A DNA stretch of 64,000 nt from Synechococcus sp. CC9311 (GCF_000014585.1 NC_008319.1:2480001-2544000), one strand, 5' to 3'. Shown: positions 8,164 to 17,154, counted from the first letter of the stretch. Notes: generated by a model from the sequence alone, not told the origin. A program made the numbers and translations.

Positions 8164-10908
8164 TCATCCCAAATCCGCCAGCCGTCTGCGCGCAAGGTCC
8201 GCCTGAGCCTCTGCTTCAGCAAGCTTGACCTTGCATTCAGCGACCACATCCGCTGGTGCCTTATCCGCAAAGTTCGGATTACTGAGGCGTCCCGCCAATC
8301 CCTTGATCTCCTTCTCCGCTTTGGTGATGTCTTTTTCAAGACGGCCCTGAAGCGCTTCAAGGTCAACCAAGCCTTCGATGGGCAGCAACACCTGCAACTC
8401 ACCGCTTACACCAGCGAGTGCTTTCGCAACAGGAGCCGCCTCGGCCTGCGCCTGCGTCATTAACTCAACAGATTCAGCTCGAGTGAGCGCAGTGATATCA
8501 GCCGTACCTTGCTCCAACACTGCCATCAAATCAGGGCGGCTCGTCACGAAACGAACGGGGACCGATTGGGACGGCTTCAAACCCGCAACGGCTCGCAAAT
8601 TTCGGACCACTCGAATCGCAGCAATCAGCTCGGAGAAAGACGCTTCCAAACCATCATCCAAAGCACCCTCGTCTATGGAGGGCCAAGGCTGAAGGGCTAA
8701 GAACGTGATTTCGGGCTCAGCAGTCACGCTGTGCCACAGCTCTTCGGTGAGATGGGGCATCAATGGATGCAACATCAAATGCATTTGGCTGATCACCTTC
8801 GCCAGCACTTGCTTGGCCGTGTGCTGATCCGCCAAGGCAGCAGCGCTGGGTTCCTCTCCTGGATTTAAACGACGCTTGCTCAGTTCCAAGTACCAGTCAC
8901 AAACATCATTCCAAGCGAATTCATACAGCCCCTTAGCGGCTTCACCAAGGGCATAACTGCTGTATCGCCCTGCCGTTTCCTGATTCACGCGCGCCAAGCG
9001 CGACAAAATCCAACGGTCGGCGAGCCGTAACGCGGAAACCTCTGGCTCCCCCAGCTCTGCTGGTGTGGCCCCACCCAGATTCATCAGGGCGAAGCGGGTG
9101 GCATTCCAAAGCTTGTTCGCGAAGTTTCGAGAGGCCTCAACCGTGGCAGATGTGTCCTTTTTACGGTCGTAATCAAGGCGAATGTCCTGGCCAGCACCGG
9201 CCACCTCGCGCACCAGAGCAAAACGCAGAGCATCGGTGCCATAGCGCTCAATCAACAACAGGGGATCGATCCCGTTACCGGCGCTTTTGCTCATCTTGCG
9301 GTTCTGCTCATCCCGCACCAGCCCATGGATATAGACGTCCTGAAAAGGCATCTCACCGGTGAAAGCACCGGCCATCATTGTCATCCTGGCGACCCAGAAA
9401 AAGATGATGTCAAAGCCTGTAATCAAGGTGCTAGTGGGGTACCAACGCTGAAGGTCAGCGGCATTCGCATCGGGCCAACCCAGGGTTGAAAACGGCCAAA
9501 GCCCACTCGAAAACCAGGTGTCGAGCACGTCTTCATCCTGCTCAATGCGGGCCTCAGCTCCAAACTGCTCTTGGGCTTTCGCCAGCGCTTCAGCCTCGTC
9601 CCTAGCCACCACATAAGGCGTGGTGTCGGTGTATTTGCCGCCGGTTTCACTAATGACAAACCAGGCGGGGATGCGATGGCCCCACCACAGCTGTCGACTG
9701 ATGCACCAGTCGCGAATATCTGTAAGCCAATCGCGGTAGACCTTTTCCCAGCGCTCGGGAATAAAGCGGGGATCCTGTTGAGCCAGTGCTTCTCGACAGC
9801 GAGCAGCGAGAGGCTCAGTCTTGATAAACCACTGGGTGGAGAGCAGGGGCTCTACCGGCACCTTGCCCCGATCGGAGTGGGGAACGCTGTGCCGGTAGTC
9901 CTCCACCTTGACCAACAAGCCGTCTTCATCAAGGGCTGCCACCACAGCCTTACGCGCCTCAAAGCGATCCAAGCCTTCGAAGCGCCCGGCCTCGGCATTC
10001 ATCGTGCCGTTCTTGCGCATCACCGTGATCTGAGCCAGACCGTGACGCTGCCCAATGGCGAAGTCATTGGGGTCATGAGCTGGTGTGACCTTGACGCAGC
10101 CAGTGCCGAACGCCTTCTCCACGTGATCGTCGGCAACGATCGGGATCTGACGGCCCGTAAAAGGGAGGTCAAGGGTCTGACCCACTAGATGGGCATAGCG
10201 CTCATCGCTGGGGTTCACCGCCACTGCTGTATCACCGAGCATGGTTTCTGGCCGCGTGGTGGCCACCTCGAGATGGCCCTCACCACTGCTGAGGGGATAG
10301 CGGAAATGCCAGAGATGGCCATCCACCTCCTTCATCTCCACCTCGAGGTCACTCACCGCGGAGCCCGAAGCAGGACACCAATTCACCAGATATTCACCGC
10401 GATAGATGAGGCCCTGCTCATGCAGACGAACGAAGGCCTCTTTCACTGCCTCGCTCAATCCCTCATCCAACGTGAATCGTTGGCGCTGCCAGTCGACGGA
10501 ATACCCCAACCGACGTAACTGATCGACAATGCGACCTCCACTTTCTGCTTTCCACTGCCAGGCCCGCTCCAAAAAGGCCTCGCGGCCAAGGTCATGGCGC
10601 GTCTTGCCCTCCTCCTTGAGCTGCTTCTCAAGAATGGTTTGCACTGCAATCGACGCGTGATCAGTACCAGGCAGGCAAAGCACGTTTTTGCCAGCCAAAC
10701 GTTGGTAGCGCACGATCGTATCGATCAGAGCCGTATTAAAGGCATGCCCCATGTGCAAGCTGCCGGTGACATTGGGCGGCGGGATCACCACAGCAAAAGG
10801 TTCGCCCTCAGCCGCAGGATCGGGATGAAAGGCCCCCTCGTCCTCCCAGGCCTTCTGCCATCTGGCTTCCGTACCAACCGAGTCATAGGTCTTGGCCAGA
10901 TCCGACAC
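8164..10908 (-). CDS. valS: Valyl-tRNA synthetase
   Basis: The 914-residue class I synthetase charges tRNA-Val in the cytoplasm. The HIGH-type motif appears in [15 protein letters not shown] (about residues 48-62). The editing domain contains [22 protein letters not shown] lies in [10 protein letters not shown] near residue 537. The anticodon-binding region includes [15 protein letters not shown], and the C-terminal coiled coil closes the protein ([20 protein letters not shown]). Length is normal for bacterial ValRS. It reads toward the MscS gene at 7080-8153. A decayed partial copy lies beyond that gene at 6344-6966. tRNA-Val(UAC) is in the same window at 18375. Confidence 0.98.
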   Translation of the reverse strand: MSDLAKTYDSVGTEARWQKAWEDEGAFHPDPAAEGEPFAVVIPPPNVTGSLHMGHAFNTALIDTIVRYQRLAGKNVLCLPGTDHASIAVQTILEKQLKEEGKTRHDLGREAFLERAWQWKAESGGRIVDQLRRLGYSVDWQRQRFTLDEGLSEAVKEAFVRLHEQGLIYRGEYLVNWCPASGSAVSDLEVEMKEVDGHLWHFRYPLSSGEGHLEVATTRPETMLGDTAVAVNPSDERYAHLVGQTLDLPFTGRQIPIVADDHVEKAFGTGCVKVTPAHDPNDFAIGQRHGLAQITVMRKNGTMNAEAGRFEGLDRFEARKAVVAALDEDGLLVKVEDYRHSVPHSDRGKVPVEPLLSTQWFIKTEPLAARCREALAQQDPRFIPERWEKVYRDWLTDIRDWCISRQLWWGHRIPAWFVISETGGKYTDTTPYVVARDEAEALAKAQEQFGAEARIEQDEDVLDTWFSSGLWPFSTLGWPDANAADLQRWYPTSTLITGFDIIFFWVARMTMMAGAFTGEMPFQDVYIHGLVRDEQNRKMSKSAGNGIDPLLLIERYGTDALRFALVREVAGAGQDIRLDYDRKKDTSATVEASRNFANKLWNATRFALMNLGGATPAELGEPEVSALRLADRWILSRLARVNQETAGRYSSYALGEAAKGLYEFAWNDVCDWYLELSKRRLNPGEEPSAAALADQHTAKQVLAKVISQMHLMLHPLMPHLTEELWHSVTAEPEITFLALQPWPSIDEGALDDGLEASFSELIAAIRVVRNLRAVAGLKPSQSVPVRFVTSRPDLMAVLEQGTADITALTRAESVELMTQAQAEAAPVAKALAGVSGELQVLLPIEGLVDLEALQGRLEKDITKAEKEIKGLAGRLSNPNFADKAPADVVAECKVKLAEAEAQADLARRRLADLG

Positions 10909-10999
10909 GGGTAGAGCCCATACACGCCATTCATGGTCGCAAAAGACGTTTTCAGTCGGCTTGACAGCGATGATCAGGGAGCATCAATTCCAACGATCC

Positions 11000-11281
11000 A
11001 TGGGCTCAACTTCCAACGATCTCAGCGCTGCAATCCAGCAGATGCTTGCAGCTGTGGCCCAGAACGATGATCTCAAGAGGGGCTTGAGGATGGCCACCAC
11101 AGCGGCTGCCATTAGTGAGGTAGCAGCACAGGCAGGAGTACATCTCGACCCTGCTGAGCTGGTGAAGCACTACGCCCAACGCCTGCTCGATGCTTCCGAT
11201 GCAACCGCAATCCACAATTTCGATCTCTGCGGCTGGGATGCAGGCGAATTGCTATGGACGATGAAAAACTGGAAACCCTGA
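11000..11281 (+). CDS. Nif11-like small protein
   Basis: A 93-residue protein if started at the ATG at 11000 (an ATG at 10970 is an alternative). Residues about 5-55 follow the Nif11 domain pattern: a helix starting DLSAAIQQMLAAV, a polar turn with DDLKRGLRMAT, then AAISEVAAQAGVHLDPAELVKH. Nif11-type domains occur as stand-alone small proteins of unknown role and as leader regions of lanthipeptide-type precursors in picocyanobacteria. Here the C-terminal part (FDLCGWDAGELLW) holds only one Cys and no Gly-Gly cleavage site, so a modified-peptide precursor is unlikely. No modification enzyme is nearby, although a bacteriocin-type exporter is found at 33.7-38.7 kb. The function is unknown. Confidence 0.6.
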   Translation: MGSTSNDLSAAIQQMLAAVAQNDDLKRGLRMATTAAAISEVAAQAGVHLDPAELVKHYAQRLLDASDATAIHNFDLCGWDAGELLWTMKNWKP

Positions 11282-11450
11282 AAAAACATTCATCACTTCT
11301 CAGTAAAACAACAGCCCTTCCATAAACCTGAGCAATCCACACTTTGAATAACAAAATAAATCTCTTTTCAAGTCTCAACGACAATCAAAATAATCACAAT
11401 TAAAGTTAAACAATGACGCAACCAAAACGTTCTGAAAGCAGCCCGTTCCC

Positions 11451-12101
11451 CTACACAGAGGGAGGAGCAATGTCTTCTCCCTGTGCCAGGCGCTGCAGAT
11501 AACCCTGACGTGAGCCAGCATTGATCCATCCCGTGGCAATCGTCTTACTTAAATCCGGATTCACCCTGCCGCGATGAATGTGAGACGGGCCCGCTGGAAA
11601 AATAATTAACTTGCCGCGTTCGGCGGGTTCGTGATGGTTCTGCCAATGAAATTCCGTGCCTGCCTCTTCCACCGTGTCGCAATAAAGAATCCAAGCCAGC
11701 ACACGATGTACGGGCTCAGTTGCTTCATCACTAATCGTCCAATCACAATGCCACTGCTTAAAACCTTCGCCAGGGGCATACCGCTGAAGGTTAAAGATCG
11801 GCATCACAAATAACTCTTGATCGGGGCAGACCGAACGGAACAGCGGTCTTTCTTGCACATAGCGTTCGAGTCCAGCGGCTACGCCGCGCAAGATCACCTC
11901 AGACAATCCAAACGCGTCTGGATCACTGCGATCAATCGCAACCAAGCTGATGTCCGTCGACAGCTTGGCCGGTTCTTCAGCACCGCCTGGCCCGAAGGCC
12001 ACCCCGGCCCGCCGCAGATCAGTGCGGCGATCAAAAAAGGCCATGGCACCATCAGCAACCGCTTCAAAACCAGCGTTGCGATACCGGGCGATCAGGTCCA
12101 T
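11451..12101 (-). CDS. 2-oxoglutarate/Fe(II)-dependent oxygenase (prolyl 4-hydroxylase-like)
   Basis: The 216-residue protein carries a P4H-type double-stranded beta-helix. The iron-binding HxD is in QWHCDWT (His118, Asp120), and the distal His is in PSHIHRGRV (His174 or His176), with Arg/Lys residues following that could hold 2-oxoglutarate. Proteins of this type hydroxylate a protein side chain or small molecule using O2, Fe(II) and 2-oxoglutarate. The substrate cannot be inferred. The gene lies 5 bases after the end of the preceding minus-strand gene (12107-12565), so the two may be co-transcribed. G+C and codon use look like the core genome, so this is probably a resident gene. Confidence 0.82.
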   Translation of the reverse strand: MDLIARYRNAGFEAVADGAMAFFDRRTDLRRAGVAFGPGGAEEPAKLSTDISLVAIDRSDPDAFGLSEVILRGVAAGLERYVQERPLFRSVCPDQELFVMPIFNLQRYAPGEGFKQWHCDWTISDEATEPVHRVLAWILYCDTVEEAGTEFHWQNHHEPAERGKLIIFPAGPSHIHRGRVNPDLSKTIATGWINAGSRQGYLQRLAQGEDIAPPSV

Positions 12102-12106
12102 GGTTA

Positions 12107-12565
12107 TCAGGATTCAGCACGTTTCCAAGGGATCGCGACGATGCCATCGAGAGCTTGCCACTGACTTTGATCAGCAGTCACATGCTCGAGCAAATCAACT
12201 CGCTTTAAAGCACGGGTTAGTCGCTCCGGTGCCAGCACTAAGGGATCTTGCGGGGCTTGAGAGAGCAACAGCACTTCAGCATCAGCTGGATCTGCCAAGA
12301 CATGGAGCTCAAGATCGCCTAACTCTCGTTCAAAAAATGTGCGGCGCATCCGCATCGTGATCGTCTCCCCCAGGGACGTCGCGAAATGCTCAAGGCTTTC
12401 GGTGTCCCCTGAAAGGCCGCAATTCAAGGCAAGCCAAATCATCAATTTGGCCCAGCCATCAACCGTCCAAAGCGGTTGAAAACTGAGACGGTGCTGTCGA
12501 ATCAGCTCCAAAAGCGCAAAGTCCACAAGAGTTCCTTGCAGCTGGTCAGGATCCGGAAGGCTCAT
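12107..12565 (-). CDS. Conserved cyanobacterial-type protein of unknown function
   Basis: A soluble protein of 152 residues from the ATG at 12565 (MSLPDPDQLQ). A GAAGAAG purine run about nine bases upstream supports that start; an in-frame ATG at 12607 would add 14 residues. There are no signal peptide or membrane segments. The N-terminal half is helical (DFALLELIRQHRLSFQPLW) and the C-terminal half mixes short strands with acidic loops. I do not recognise a domain. It lies just upstream of the 2-oxoglutarate oxygenase gene on the same strand with a 5-base gap, so a shared transcript is likely. It is divergent from the small acidic protein gene at 12637. Confidence 0.65.
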   Translation of the reverse strand: MSLPDPDQLQGTLVDFALLELIRQHRLSFQPLWTVDGWAKLMIWLALNCGLSGDTESLEHFATSLGETITMRMRRTFFERELGDLELHVLADPADAEVLLLSQAPQDPLVLAPERLTRALKRVDLLEHVTADQSQWQALDGIVAIPWKRAES

Positions 12566-12636
12566 ATCAAACATCTTCTTCGAGACATCTTCCCTGCCGG
12601 AGGTCAAAATGGTGGTGCTAATGATCGACTCTGGCC

Positions 12637-12894
12637 ATGCCCCTGGATCTCAACGATCCCGAACTTGAGTTCTCGGATCTGGTGTACGCCTATCAGAGCT
12701 GGGTGATGGCCGTCATCAACGACGAGAAGCTCGAAGGCGATGACCTACTCCTGACAGACGAGATCGCCGAAGACGCACTCAATGCCATGAGATTCCTTCC
12801 GGGCGAAGTCACCAGTGCGATTGAGACGTCTCTTGCCCGTGTCTACGACGTCGACGCCGACGAATTAGCGGAATTACTCTTCCCCGAAGACTGA
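12637..12894 (+). CDS. Small acidic conserved protein, function unknown
   Basis: An 85-residue, strongly acidic protein without signal peptide or membrane segment. Regular helices (LVYAYQSWVMAVINDEKL and AEDALNAMRFLPGEV) and an acidic C-terminus (DADELAELLFPED) suggest a compact helical domain. It is the first of three plus-strand genes (this one, a short-chain dehydrogenase, a Fur-family regulator) spaced 39 and 5 bases apart, so they may form one transcript. No known domain recognised. Confidence 0.7.
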   Translation: MPLDLNDPELEFSDLVYAYQSWVMAVINDEKLEGDDLLLTDEIAEDALNAMRFLPGEVTSAIETSLARVYDVDADELAELLFPED

Positions 12895-12933
12895 TTCCAA
12901 CAGCGAGACTGGATCTTCTCTGACGCCTGCTCC

Positions 12934-13854
12934 ATGGGCTGGACCCTGAAGGACATCCCAGACCAAACTGGACGCTTGGCCCTCGTAACTGGGGCCAACA
13001 GCGGCCTCGGTTTGGAAACCAGTCGTGCGCTTTTACAAAAAGGCGCAACCGTACTCATGGCTTGCCGCAACCAAAAAAAAAGCGAAGCGGCACGACGTGA
13101 CTTGCTGGAACTCGGCACAACGGGCGTTGACCTGCTGGATCTTGATTTATCCGATCTCAACAGTGTTGAACGCTGCGCAAAGGCTGTCCAAGAGCGTTAT
13201 GGACGCCTGGACCTGTTGATGAACAACGCTGGCCTGATGGCACCACCAAGACGGTTGAGCGTGCAAGGCTTCGAAATGCAGTTTGCCGTGAACCATCTAG
13301 GGCACATGGCACTCACCCAAAGGCTTCTTCCACTGATGGAAGGCCGACAAGATCCTCGAGTGGTCACTGTGACGTCAGGAGCGCAATATTTTGGCAAAAT
13401 GCAGTGGTCAGACCTGCAAGGTGAGCGGCGTTATGACCGATGGAAGGCCTACAGCCAAAGCAAATTGGCCAACGTGATGTTTGCACTCGAGCTCAATCAT
13501 CGACTCCACAAACAAAACAGCACTGTGATATCACTCGCGGCCCATCCAGGCTTGGCCCGCACCAACCTTCAAAAGGTCTCCGTCGCCTCTAGGGGAGCCT
13601 GGCAAGAGTCTTTGGCCTACCGACTCATGGATCCCTTATTTCAAAGCGCAGCAATGGGCGCTCTCCCCCAACTCCATGCAGCAACAGCAAGCAGCGCTAA
13701 GGGTGGAGAACACTTTGGGCCCGGTGGCTTTGCATCCATGCGCGGAATGCCAACACGTCAGCCCGTAGCCCGTCCCGCCAGAGACGCCGAGCAACGCGAA
13801 CGTCTTTGGACGACTAGCGATGACATGATCCAATGCAATAAAAGCGAGGTCTGA
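12934..13854 (+). CDS. Short-chain dehydrogenase/reductase (protochlorophyllide reductase/retinol dehydrogenase-like)
   Basis: The 306-residue protein has the complete classical SDR set. The NAD(P)-binding TGANSGLG is at about residues 19-26, NNAG at about 96-99, the catalytic Ser in TVTSGAQ near 150, and YSQSK (catalytic Tyr and Lys) near 173-177. Length and the C-terminal extension resemble the retinol dehydrogenase/light-dependent protochlorophyllide reductase branch, but the Cys pattern of true LPOR is not evident. It is therefore better called a POR-like SDR of unknown substrate. It lies 5 bases before a Fur-family regulator gene, so the pair is probably an operon. Confidence 0.85.
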   Translation: MGWTLKDIPDQTGRLALVTGANSGLGLETSRALLQKGATVLMACRNQKKSEAARRDLLELGTTGVDLLDLDLSDLNSVERCAKAVQERYGRLDLLMNNAGLMAPPRRLSVQGFEMQFAVNHLGHMALTQRLLPLMEGRQDPRVVTVTSGAQYFGKMQWSDLQGERRYDRWKAYSQSKLANVMFALELNHRLHKQNSTVISLAAHPGLARTNLQKVSVASRGAWQESLAYRLMDPLFQSAAMGALPQLHAATASSAKGGEHFGPGGFASMRGMPTRQPVARPARDAEQRERLWTTSDDMIQCNKSEV

Positions 13855-13859
13855 TCACC

Positions 13860-14258
13860 ATGACGACCCAGCCGACAGCGAGCCGAAATCGACAGCAACG
13901 CCTTCTCGACGCCTTGCGTGACAGCGGTGACGAGATGAGTGGGCAACAGATCCATCGACTCTTAGAGAACGGATCCAACGCCATGGGACTCGCAACGGTG
14001 TACCGGAACCTCAGACAACTGCAGCAGCAGGGTCTTGTGCGCTGCCGGCATCTGCCTACAGGAGAGGCCCTTTACGCCCCAATTGAGCAAGACCTCCATC
14101 ACCTCACATGTGTGGACTGTGGAAGAACCAAAGCATTGGATCACTGCCCGATTCACGGACTTTCAATCTCAACCGAAGAGACGTCTGGCTTCAAGATGTT
14201 GTTCCACACTTTGGAATTCTTCGGCATTTGCTCTGAGTGCCAACAAAATCACCCTTAG
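13860..14258 (+). CDS. Fur-family metal-responsive regulator (possibly Zur)
   Basis: The 132-residue protein has a winged helix in the first ~75 residues (GLATVYRNLRQL is the recognition region). The C-terminal metal-binding and dimerisation half contains HHLTCVDCG near 78-86 and CSEC near the end, two CxxC pairs that usually hold a structural zinc. Fur-family proteins repress metal-uptake or oxidative stress genes. The short length and CxxC pairs fit Zur or PerR as well as Fur, and the sequence alone does not decide. It follows the short-chain dehydrogenase by 5 bases. The end of a minus-strand small gene lies 18 bases beyond its stop. Confidence 0.85.
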   Translation: MTTQPTASRNRQQRLLDALRDSGDEMSGQQIHRLLENGSNAMGLATVYRNLRQLQQQGLVRCRHLPTGEALYAPIEQDLHHLTCVDCGRTKALDHCPIHGLSISTEETSGFKMLFHTLEFFGICSECQQNHP

Positions 14259-14276
14259 GCAGCCTGAAAGCACGGA

Positions 14277-14480
14277 TCAGCTTCCACTGCAGAGGTTGGC
14301 GGCAAAGGCTCGTTTCTCGGCAAAACTACCTTTCGCTTCCTTAATGACTTCATCCACGCAATGATCGAAATATCGAGCCTGGTTTGCGATCGGAGCAATT
14401 TGAATCGCAAAATAAATGACTGAAAATGTCGCCAACACTGGATATAGATGAGCATTGATCAGATCGCGTGCGTTCAACAT
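14277..14480 (-). CDS. Small membrane-anchored protein, unknown function
   Basis: A 67-residue product with one hydrophobic segment (about residues 10-32, LYPVLATFSVIYFAIQIAP). A soluble tail follows with two Cys (FDHCVDE and NLCSGS), suggesting an N-terminally anchored or exported small protein. It is convergent with the Fur-family gene. The arrangement (one TM, then a Cys-containing tail ending CxG) resembles small proteins I associate with marine Synechococcus, but I cannot name a family. Confidence 0.5.
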   Translation of the reverse strand: MLNARDLINAHLYPVLATFSVIYFAIQIAPIANQARYFDHCVDEVIKEAKGSFAEKRAFAANLCSGS

Positions 14481-14740
14481 GGAGGGCGCTAATAGTTACC
14501 GCTTAATTATTCCCAATACTGCTGCCTCAAGGCGCGATTAACTAAAAATCGTTTCGTTGCTCACACGGGAAGACGATTGCAGCTCACTAACAGAATCGAG
14601 GGGCAGGGCGGAAGAGCACGCTCTAACACAACAGAACCTGAAGGATTGATTGAAGCCGAAAGACTGGCACATAGAGATTTAAACTGCATGCTCGTCCAAA
14701 TCCCTAAGAAAACTGATTGGAGATTTCTAGGTTAAAGCAA

Positions 14741-14765
14741 TAAAAAGCCCCGCTCAAGGCGGGGC
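14741..14765 (-). terminator. Rho-independent terminator for the Cys-rich secreted peptide gene
   Basis: On the minus strand GCCCCGC, a five-base loop and GCGGGGC form a perfect 7-bp G/C stem followed by TTTTTA. It lies about 43 bases beyond the stop of the gene at 14808-15167. The stretch 14481-14740 upstream of it holds no gene that I can support. Confidence 0.9.
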
Positions 14766-14807
14766 AATTGAAGTTACTGAATCAACAAGTTTAGGATTGA
14801 GAAAATC

Positions 14808-15167
14808 TCACCATCTCACTCGAATGTTCCCACCATTCGGGCCCTGAAACGTAACGCCGCCTTCTGGCCTTTGAGGCTCATAACGAGGCCCCCAGTTAAT
14901 TGGCCTACGCCCTTGCCACCAGTCTCCATTGCGTCTACAAACGCCACCACCTTCGTAGTGATAGCCGATTGCACAAACTTGATGATCCCTCCTGTGCTTG
15001 GGCTTGCAATATCCAGCGCCATAACCTTCACCTGTCTGAACCCAGTGCCGATTAGGGCCACAATTTTGTGCTGCACTCACAGGCAAACCTGCAAAAGAGA
15101 GAGATTGCAACGCGGCACAGCATGCCATTGCCACATGCTTCACTTCCAGCATCAATTTCACCCGCAA
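14808..15167 (-). CDS. Small secreted Cys-rich protein
   Basis: The 119-residue product has an N-terminal hydrophobic signal (about residues 10-31, ending PVSAAQ) typical of Sec export. The mature part contains Cys-bounded loops with Gly/aromatic residues: C-GPNRHW...GAGYCK, then CAIGYHYEGGGVCRR. The tail is rich in Trp, Arg, Gly and Pro. The gene at 21276-21527 encodes a different small secreted protein with the same kind of Cys loop (CPLGYINTLGTKC, CESGWMNIGAGYCKKK). A strong terminator follows. The function is unknown; cell-surface or periplasmic disulfide-linked peptides are the natural reading. Confidence 0.72.
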   Translation of the reverse strand: MRVKLMLEVKHVAMACCAALQSLSFAGLPVSAAQNCGPNRHWVQTGEGYGAGYCKPKHRRDHQVCAIGYHYEGGGVCRRNGDWWQGRRPINWGPRYEPQRPEGGVTFQGPNGGNIRVRW

Positions 15168-15459
15168 ATTTCAACCATGACTCTTGACGGGCTTGATGTC
15201 AGCTGATCTTTGCAATCTTTCCTTATCTCTAGCGAGCAGGTCAAAGGACAAAACAAATCAGACCAAGCCGCCAAGGAGTAGGACTCCCCATCAAAGCGAG
15301 CCAGGCAGACCAATGGGTGCCTGATCAAGACAGCCAGACTTGGAAGCAAACACATATCAATCGTTTAGAGCAAACGCGTGTTCGGCCGATGGGGGGATTT
15401 CACTGTCACGGACAGATCGGCTCACTAGCGATTATTTGAGGGTTCTAATTTTTAACTGA

Positions 15460-15630
15460 ATGTCAACTGAAATTCGTAACTGGGATGTGGTCGCCAAAGC
15501 CATGGAGGCATCAGGTGCAACATCAAGTCAAATGTATCAACGTGCCAAAGCATTAGCTCAAGGCAAGCTTGACCCAATGCCAACCAGTTTTCCTGAGGCG
15601 CCTTACAGCATCTCAGCGATTCCTGGTTGA
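15460..15630 (+). CDS. 56-residue small ORF, unknown function
   Basis: ATG at 15460 opens a 56-codon frame (MSTEIRNWDVVAKAMEASG... ending ISAIPG, TGA 15628-15630). The composition is protein-like: a helical first half with MYQRAKALAQGKLDPMP, then a Pro-rich tail. No signal or TM. No clear Shine-Dalgarno is seen, which is common in this lineage. It is the first of several tiny plus-strand genes up to 17.1 kb. Confidence 0.5.
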   Translation: MSTEIRNWDVVAKAMEASGATSSQMYQRAKALAQGKLDPMPTSFPEAPYSISAIPG

Positions 15631-15732
15631 TCGCTACTTAACACGATTTCAGTCCGACAACGTGTCCTTCCACCTTCGCCGGAGGTTGGACACCCTGCAT
15701 TCACCTATTAAAAGCAGTCCGGCAATAGTTTT

Positions 15733-15915
15733 ATGTCCACCCATCAGGCCTTCAAACGCTATGCAATCCGATACCGAGATTCACTTGGAGACATACACGA
15801 AGACAATGTCTATGCATCAAATGCGATGGAGGCACAAAATTTAGCGATGGAGTTCAACAACGAACTCAATCGAAGGCCGCAGAGCATCACGTCCATCCTT
15901 CAAACTTTCGACTAA
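15733..15915 (+). CDS. 60-residue small conserved-type protein
   Basis: The product (MSTHQAFKRYAIRYRD...) is a compact alpha/beta-looking protein of 60 residues with a charged strand (YAIRYRDSLGDIHEDNVYA) and a helix (AMEAQNLAMEFNNEL). The pattern of a strand-turn-strand followed by an amphipathic helix makes it a plausible real gene rather than chance, but no named domain fits. No signal peptide. It lies in the micro-gene island between the secreted peptide and the hli gene. Confidence 0.55.
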   Translation: MSTHQAFKRYAIRYRDSLGDIHEDNVYASNAMEAQNLAMEFNNELNRRPQSITSILQTFD

Positions 15916-16130
15916 ATCATCCAAATCAATTCTCATAAGAGTTGAACACCATAAACTCCTGAAAAAGTTTGGCTGACTAAAAATAGTCAATAAAGTTTCA
16001 ACCTTGGCACACTCTTGATCACTTATCACACGCATCGGTGGCATTGACCACAACCAGCACAGCGTCCTGAGCACCAAGCATCAGATCATTGTTTATTTTT
16101 CAACCCTTCACCGGACTGACAGTGGTGATT

Positions 16131-16197
16131 ACTCAAGGAGGTCGGTTCCTTGAGTTGGCTCGGTAAACAGAGAGGCTTCGTTTTGAACTCTCTGTTT
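16131..16197. repeat. Two tandem perfect hairpins, possible small RNA or terminator pair
   Basis: ACTCAAGGA (16131-16139) and TCCTTGAGT (16147-16155) form a perfect 9-bp stem with a 7-base loop. Ten bases later AAACAGAGAG (16165-16174) and CTCTCTGTTT (16188-16197) form a perfect 10-bp stem with a 13-base loop. No gene is supported between 15916 and 16289. Two adjacent perfect stems in an otherwise empty stretch suggest a structured RNA, or the 3' end of the gene at 15733. The second stem is only weakly followed by T residues on the plus strand. Confidence 0.5.
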
Positions 16198-16289
16198 CCC
16201 CTCATAACGAGTTGAGAAGGAAGTGGAGCATTCGGCTTCAACAACCTCATCAGCACATATCACTCACCGGCTCTCGAGGAGCCTTCAAT

Positions 16290-16478
16290 TTGAACCATCC
16301 CTTAGTACGTACGCACCTACTCCCTTACAGGCTGGCGAGTGGAGAAGAGGTTCCAGGGCTTGTTGTGGAGCTAGAAAATGATCTCAACGGTGGCGTTGAA
16401 GTGAGGGTTCTCACTGACGCCAATGTTGTAAGCGCAGTCACCCTGGCAACGCTTCAGCATGGTGAAAGTGAAGCCTGA
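16290..16478 (+). CDS. 62-residue small protein, unknown function
   Basis: The frame is open from about 16212, but a GAGGAG run eight to nine bases before TTG 16290 supports that start, giving 62 residues beginning NHPLVRTHLL. The core alternates hydrophobic and polar residues (GLVVELENDLNGGVEVRVLTDANVV) like a small beta-barrel or beta-sheet fold. No signal peptide. It sits between the tandem hairpins and the hli gene. No family recognised. Confidence 0.45.
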   Translation: MNHPLVRTHLLPYRLASGEEVPGLVVELENDLNGGVEVRVLTDANVVSAVTLATLQHGESEA

Positions 16479-16644
16479 CCTAAATACAGGGTCACGGCCA
16501 GACGAACGAAAGCAAAATACGTCGTCAATACTCACGCTATGACCACACAGGCAGATCCTGAAACCGAACCTTCTGGTGCGGCTGCCCCCCTTCCGAGTTC
16601 AGGGAAGCAGATCTAGACCGATCAGGTCCCAATCGGAGACATTC

Positions 16645-16878
16645 ATGACCTCAACAACACTCCGCGCACCAACAGGCCTCGTCACCAGAGATGGCGAGGG
16701 TCACGGCAATATTTATGCCAAAGAGCCACGCATGGAATATGCAACTGCAGATGCTGGCTGGGGCTTCCATTCACGTGCAGAAAAGCTCAATGGACGATTA
16801 GCGATGCTTGGATTCGTTGCTGCCATTGCCACAGAAATGATCACTGGGGAAGGCCTACTGCGCACCATCGGACTTTGA
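16645..16878 (+). CDS. hli: High-light-inducible protein (Hlip/Scp)
   Basis: A 77-residue protein from the ATG at 16645, with GGAG six bases before it. The C-terminal half has the single chlorophyll-binding helix of the LHC/ELIP superfamily: [21 protein letters not shown], containing the ExxNGRxAM chlorophyll-binding core. Hlips sit in the thylakoid membrane, bind chlorophyll and carotenoid, and protect photosystem II during assembly and light stress. The first ~45 residues are polar. A longer in-frame start at 16576 exists but lacks support. High-light induction is a property of the family; nothing in the sequence proves it here. Confidence 0.93.
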   Translation: MTSTTLRAPTGLVTRDGEGHGNIYAKEPRMEYATADAGWGFHSRAEKLNGRLAMLGFVAAIATEMITGEGLLRTIGL

Positions 16879-16905
16879 CAAAGCCGGTTCGGATCAATCC
16901 ATTGG

Positions 16906-17094
16906 ATGACAAATATGAAACTTTTCTCTGTAATTGCTGCCATCACCCTGATGACAACTCCAGCCCAAGCAAGCATTGGGATGAAGGCCCCAAATCTCCT
17001 CATGGAGAAGCTCTATTACGCTGAAGGACGTCAACACCCTGACCATCCACTTCATGGATCATTTTCTGGACTCTGTTGTGGCACAGATCCCTGA
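16906..17094 (+). CDS. 62-residue secreted small protein
   Basis: An N-terminal signal peptide (MTNMKLFSVIAAITLMTTPAQA) with an AQA cleavage site near residue 22 is followed by a roughly 40-residue mature peptide. That peptide is rich in His, Gly and Cys near its end (HPDHPLHGSFSGLCCGTDP). It lies 27 bases after the hli gene. The CC pair and His cluster could bind metal, but this is speculation. ATG at 16915 is an alternative start. Confidence 0.5.
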   Translation: MTNMKLFSVIAAITLMTTPAQASIGMKAPNLLMEKLYYAEGRQHPDHPLHGSFSGLCCGTDP

Positions 17095-17154
17095 GGTGAT
17101 CAACAAGTCCAAAGGTCCAAAGCTACGTATGAGCCACTGAAAACTTAGAAAGAA

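Noticed and set aside
9571-10188. 205-codon plus-strand frame
   Set aside because: It is antisense to the intact valS and shows no domain of its own.
16488-16576. Weak stem near the start of the hli region (TGACC...GGTCA around 16479-16496)
   Set aside because: Only five pairs with a long loop and no T-run; not supportable as a terminator.
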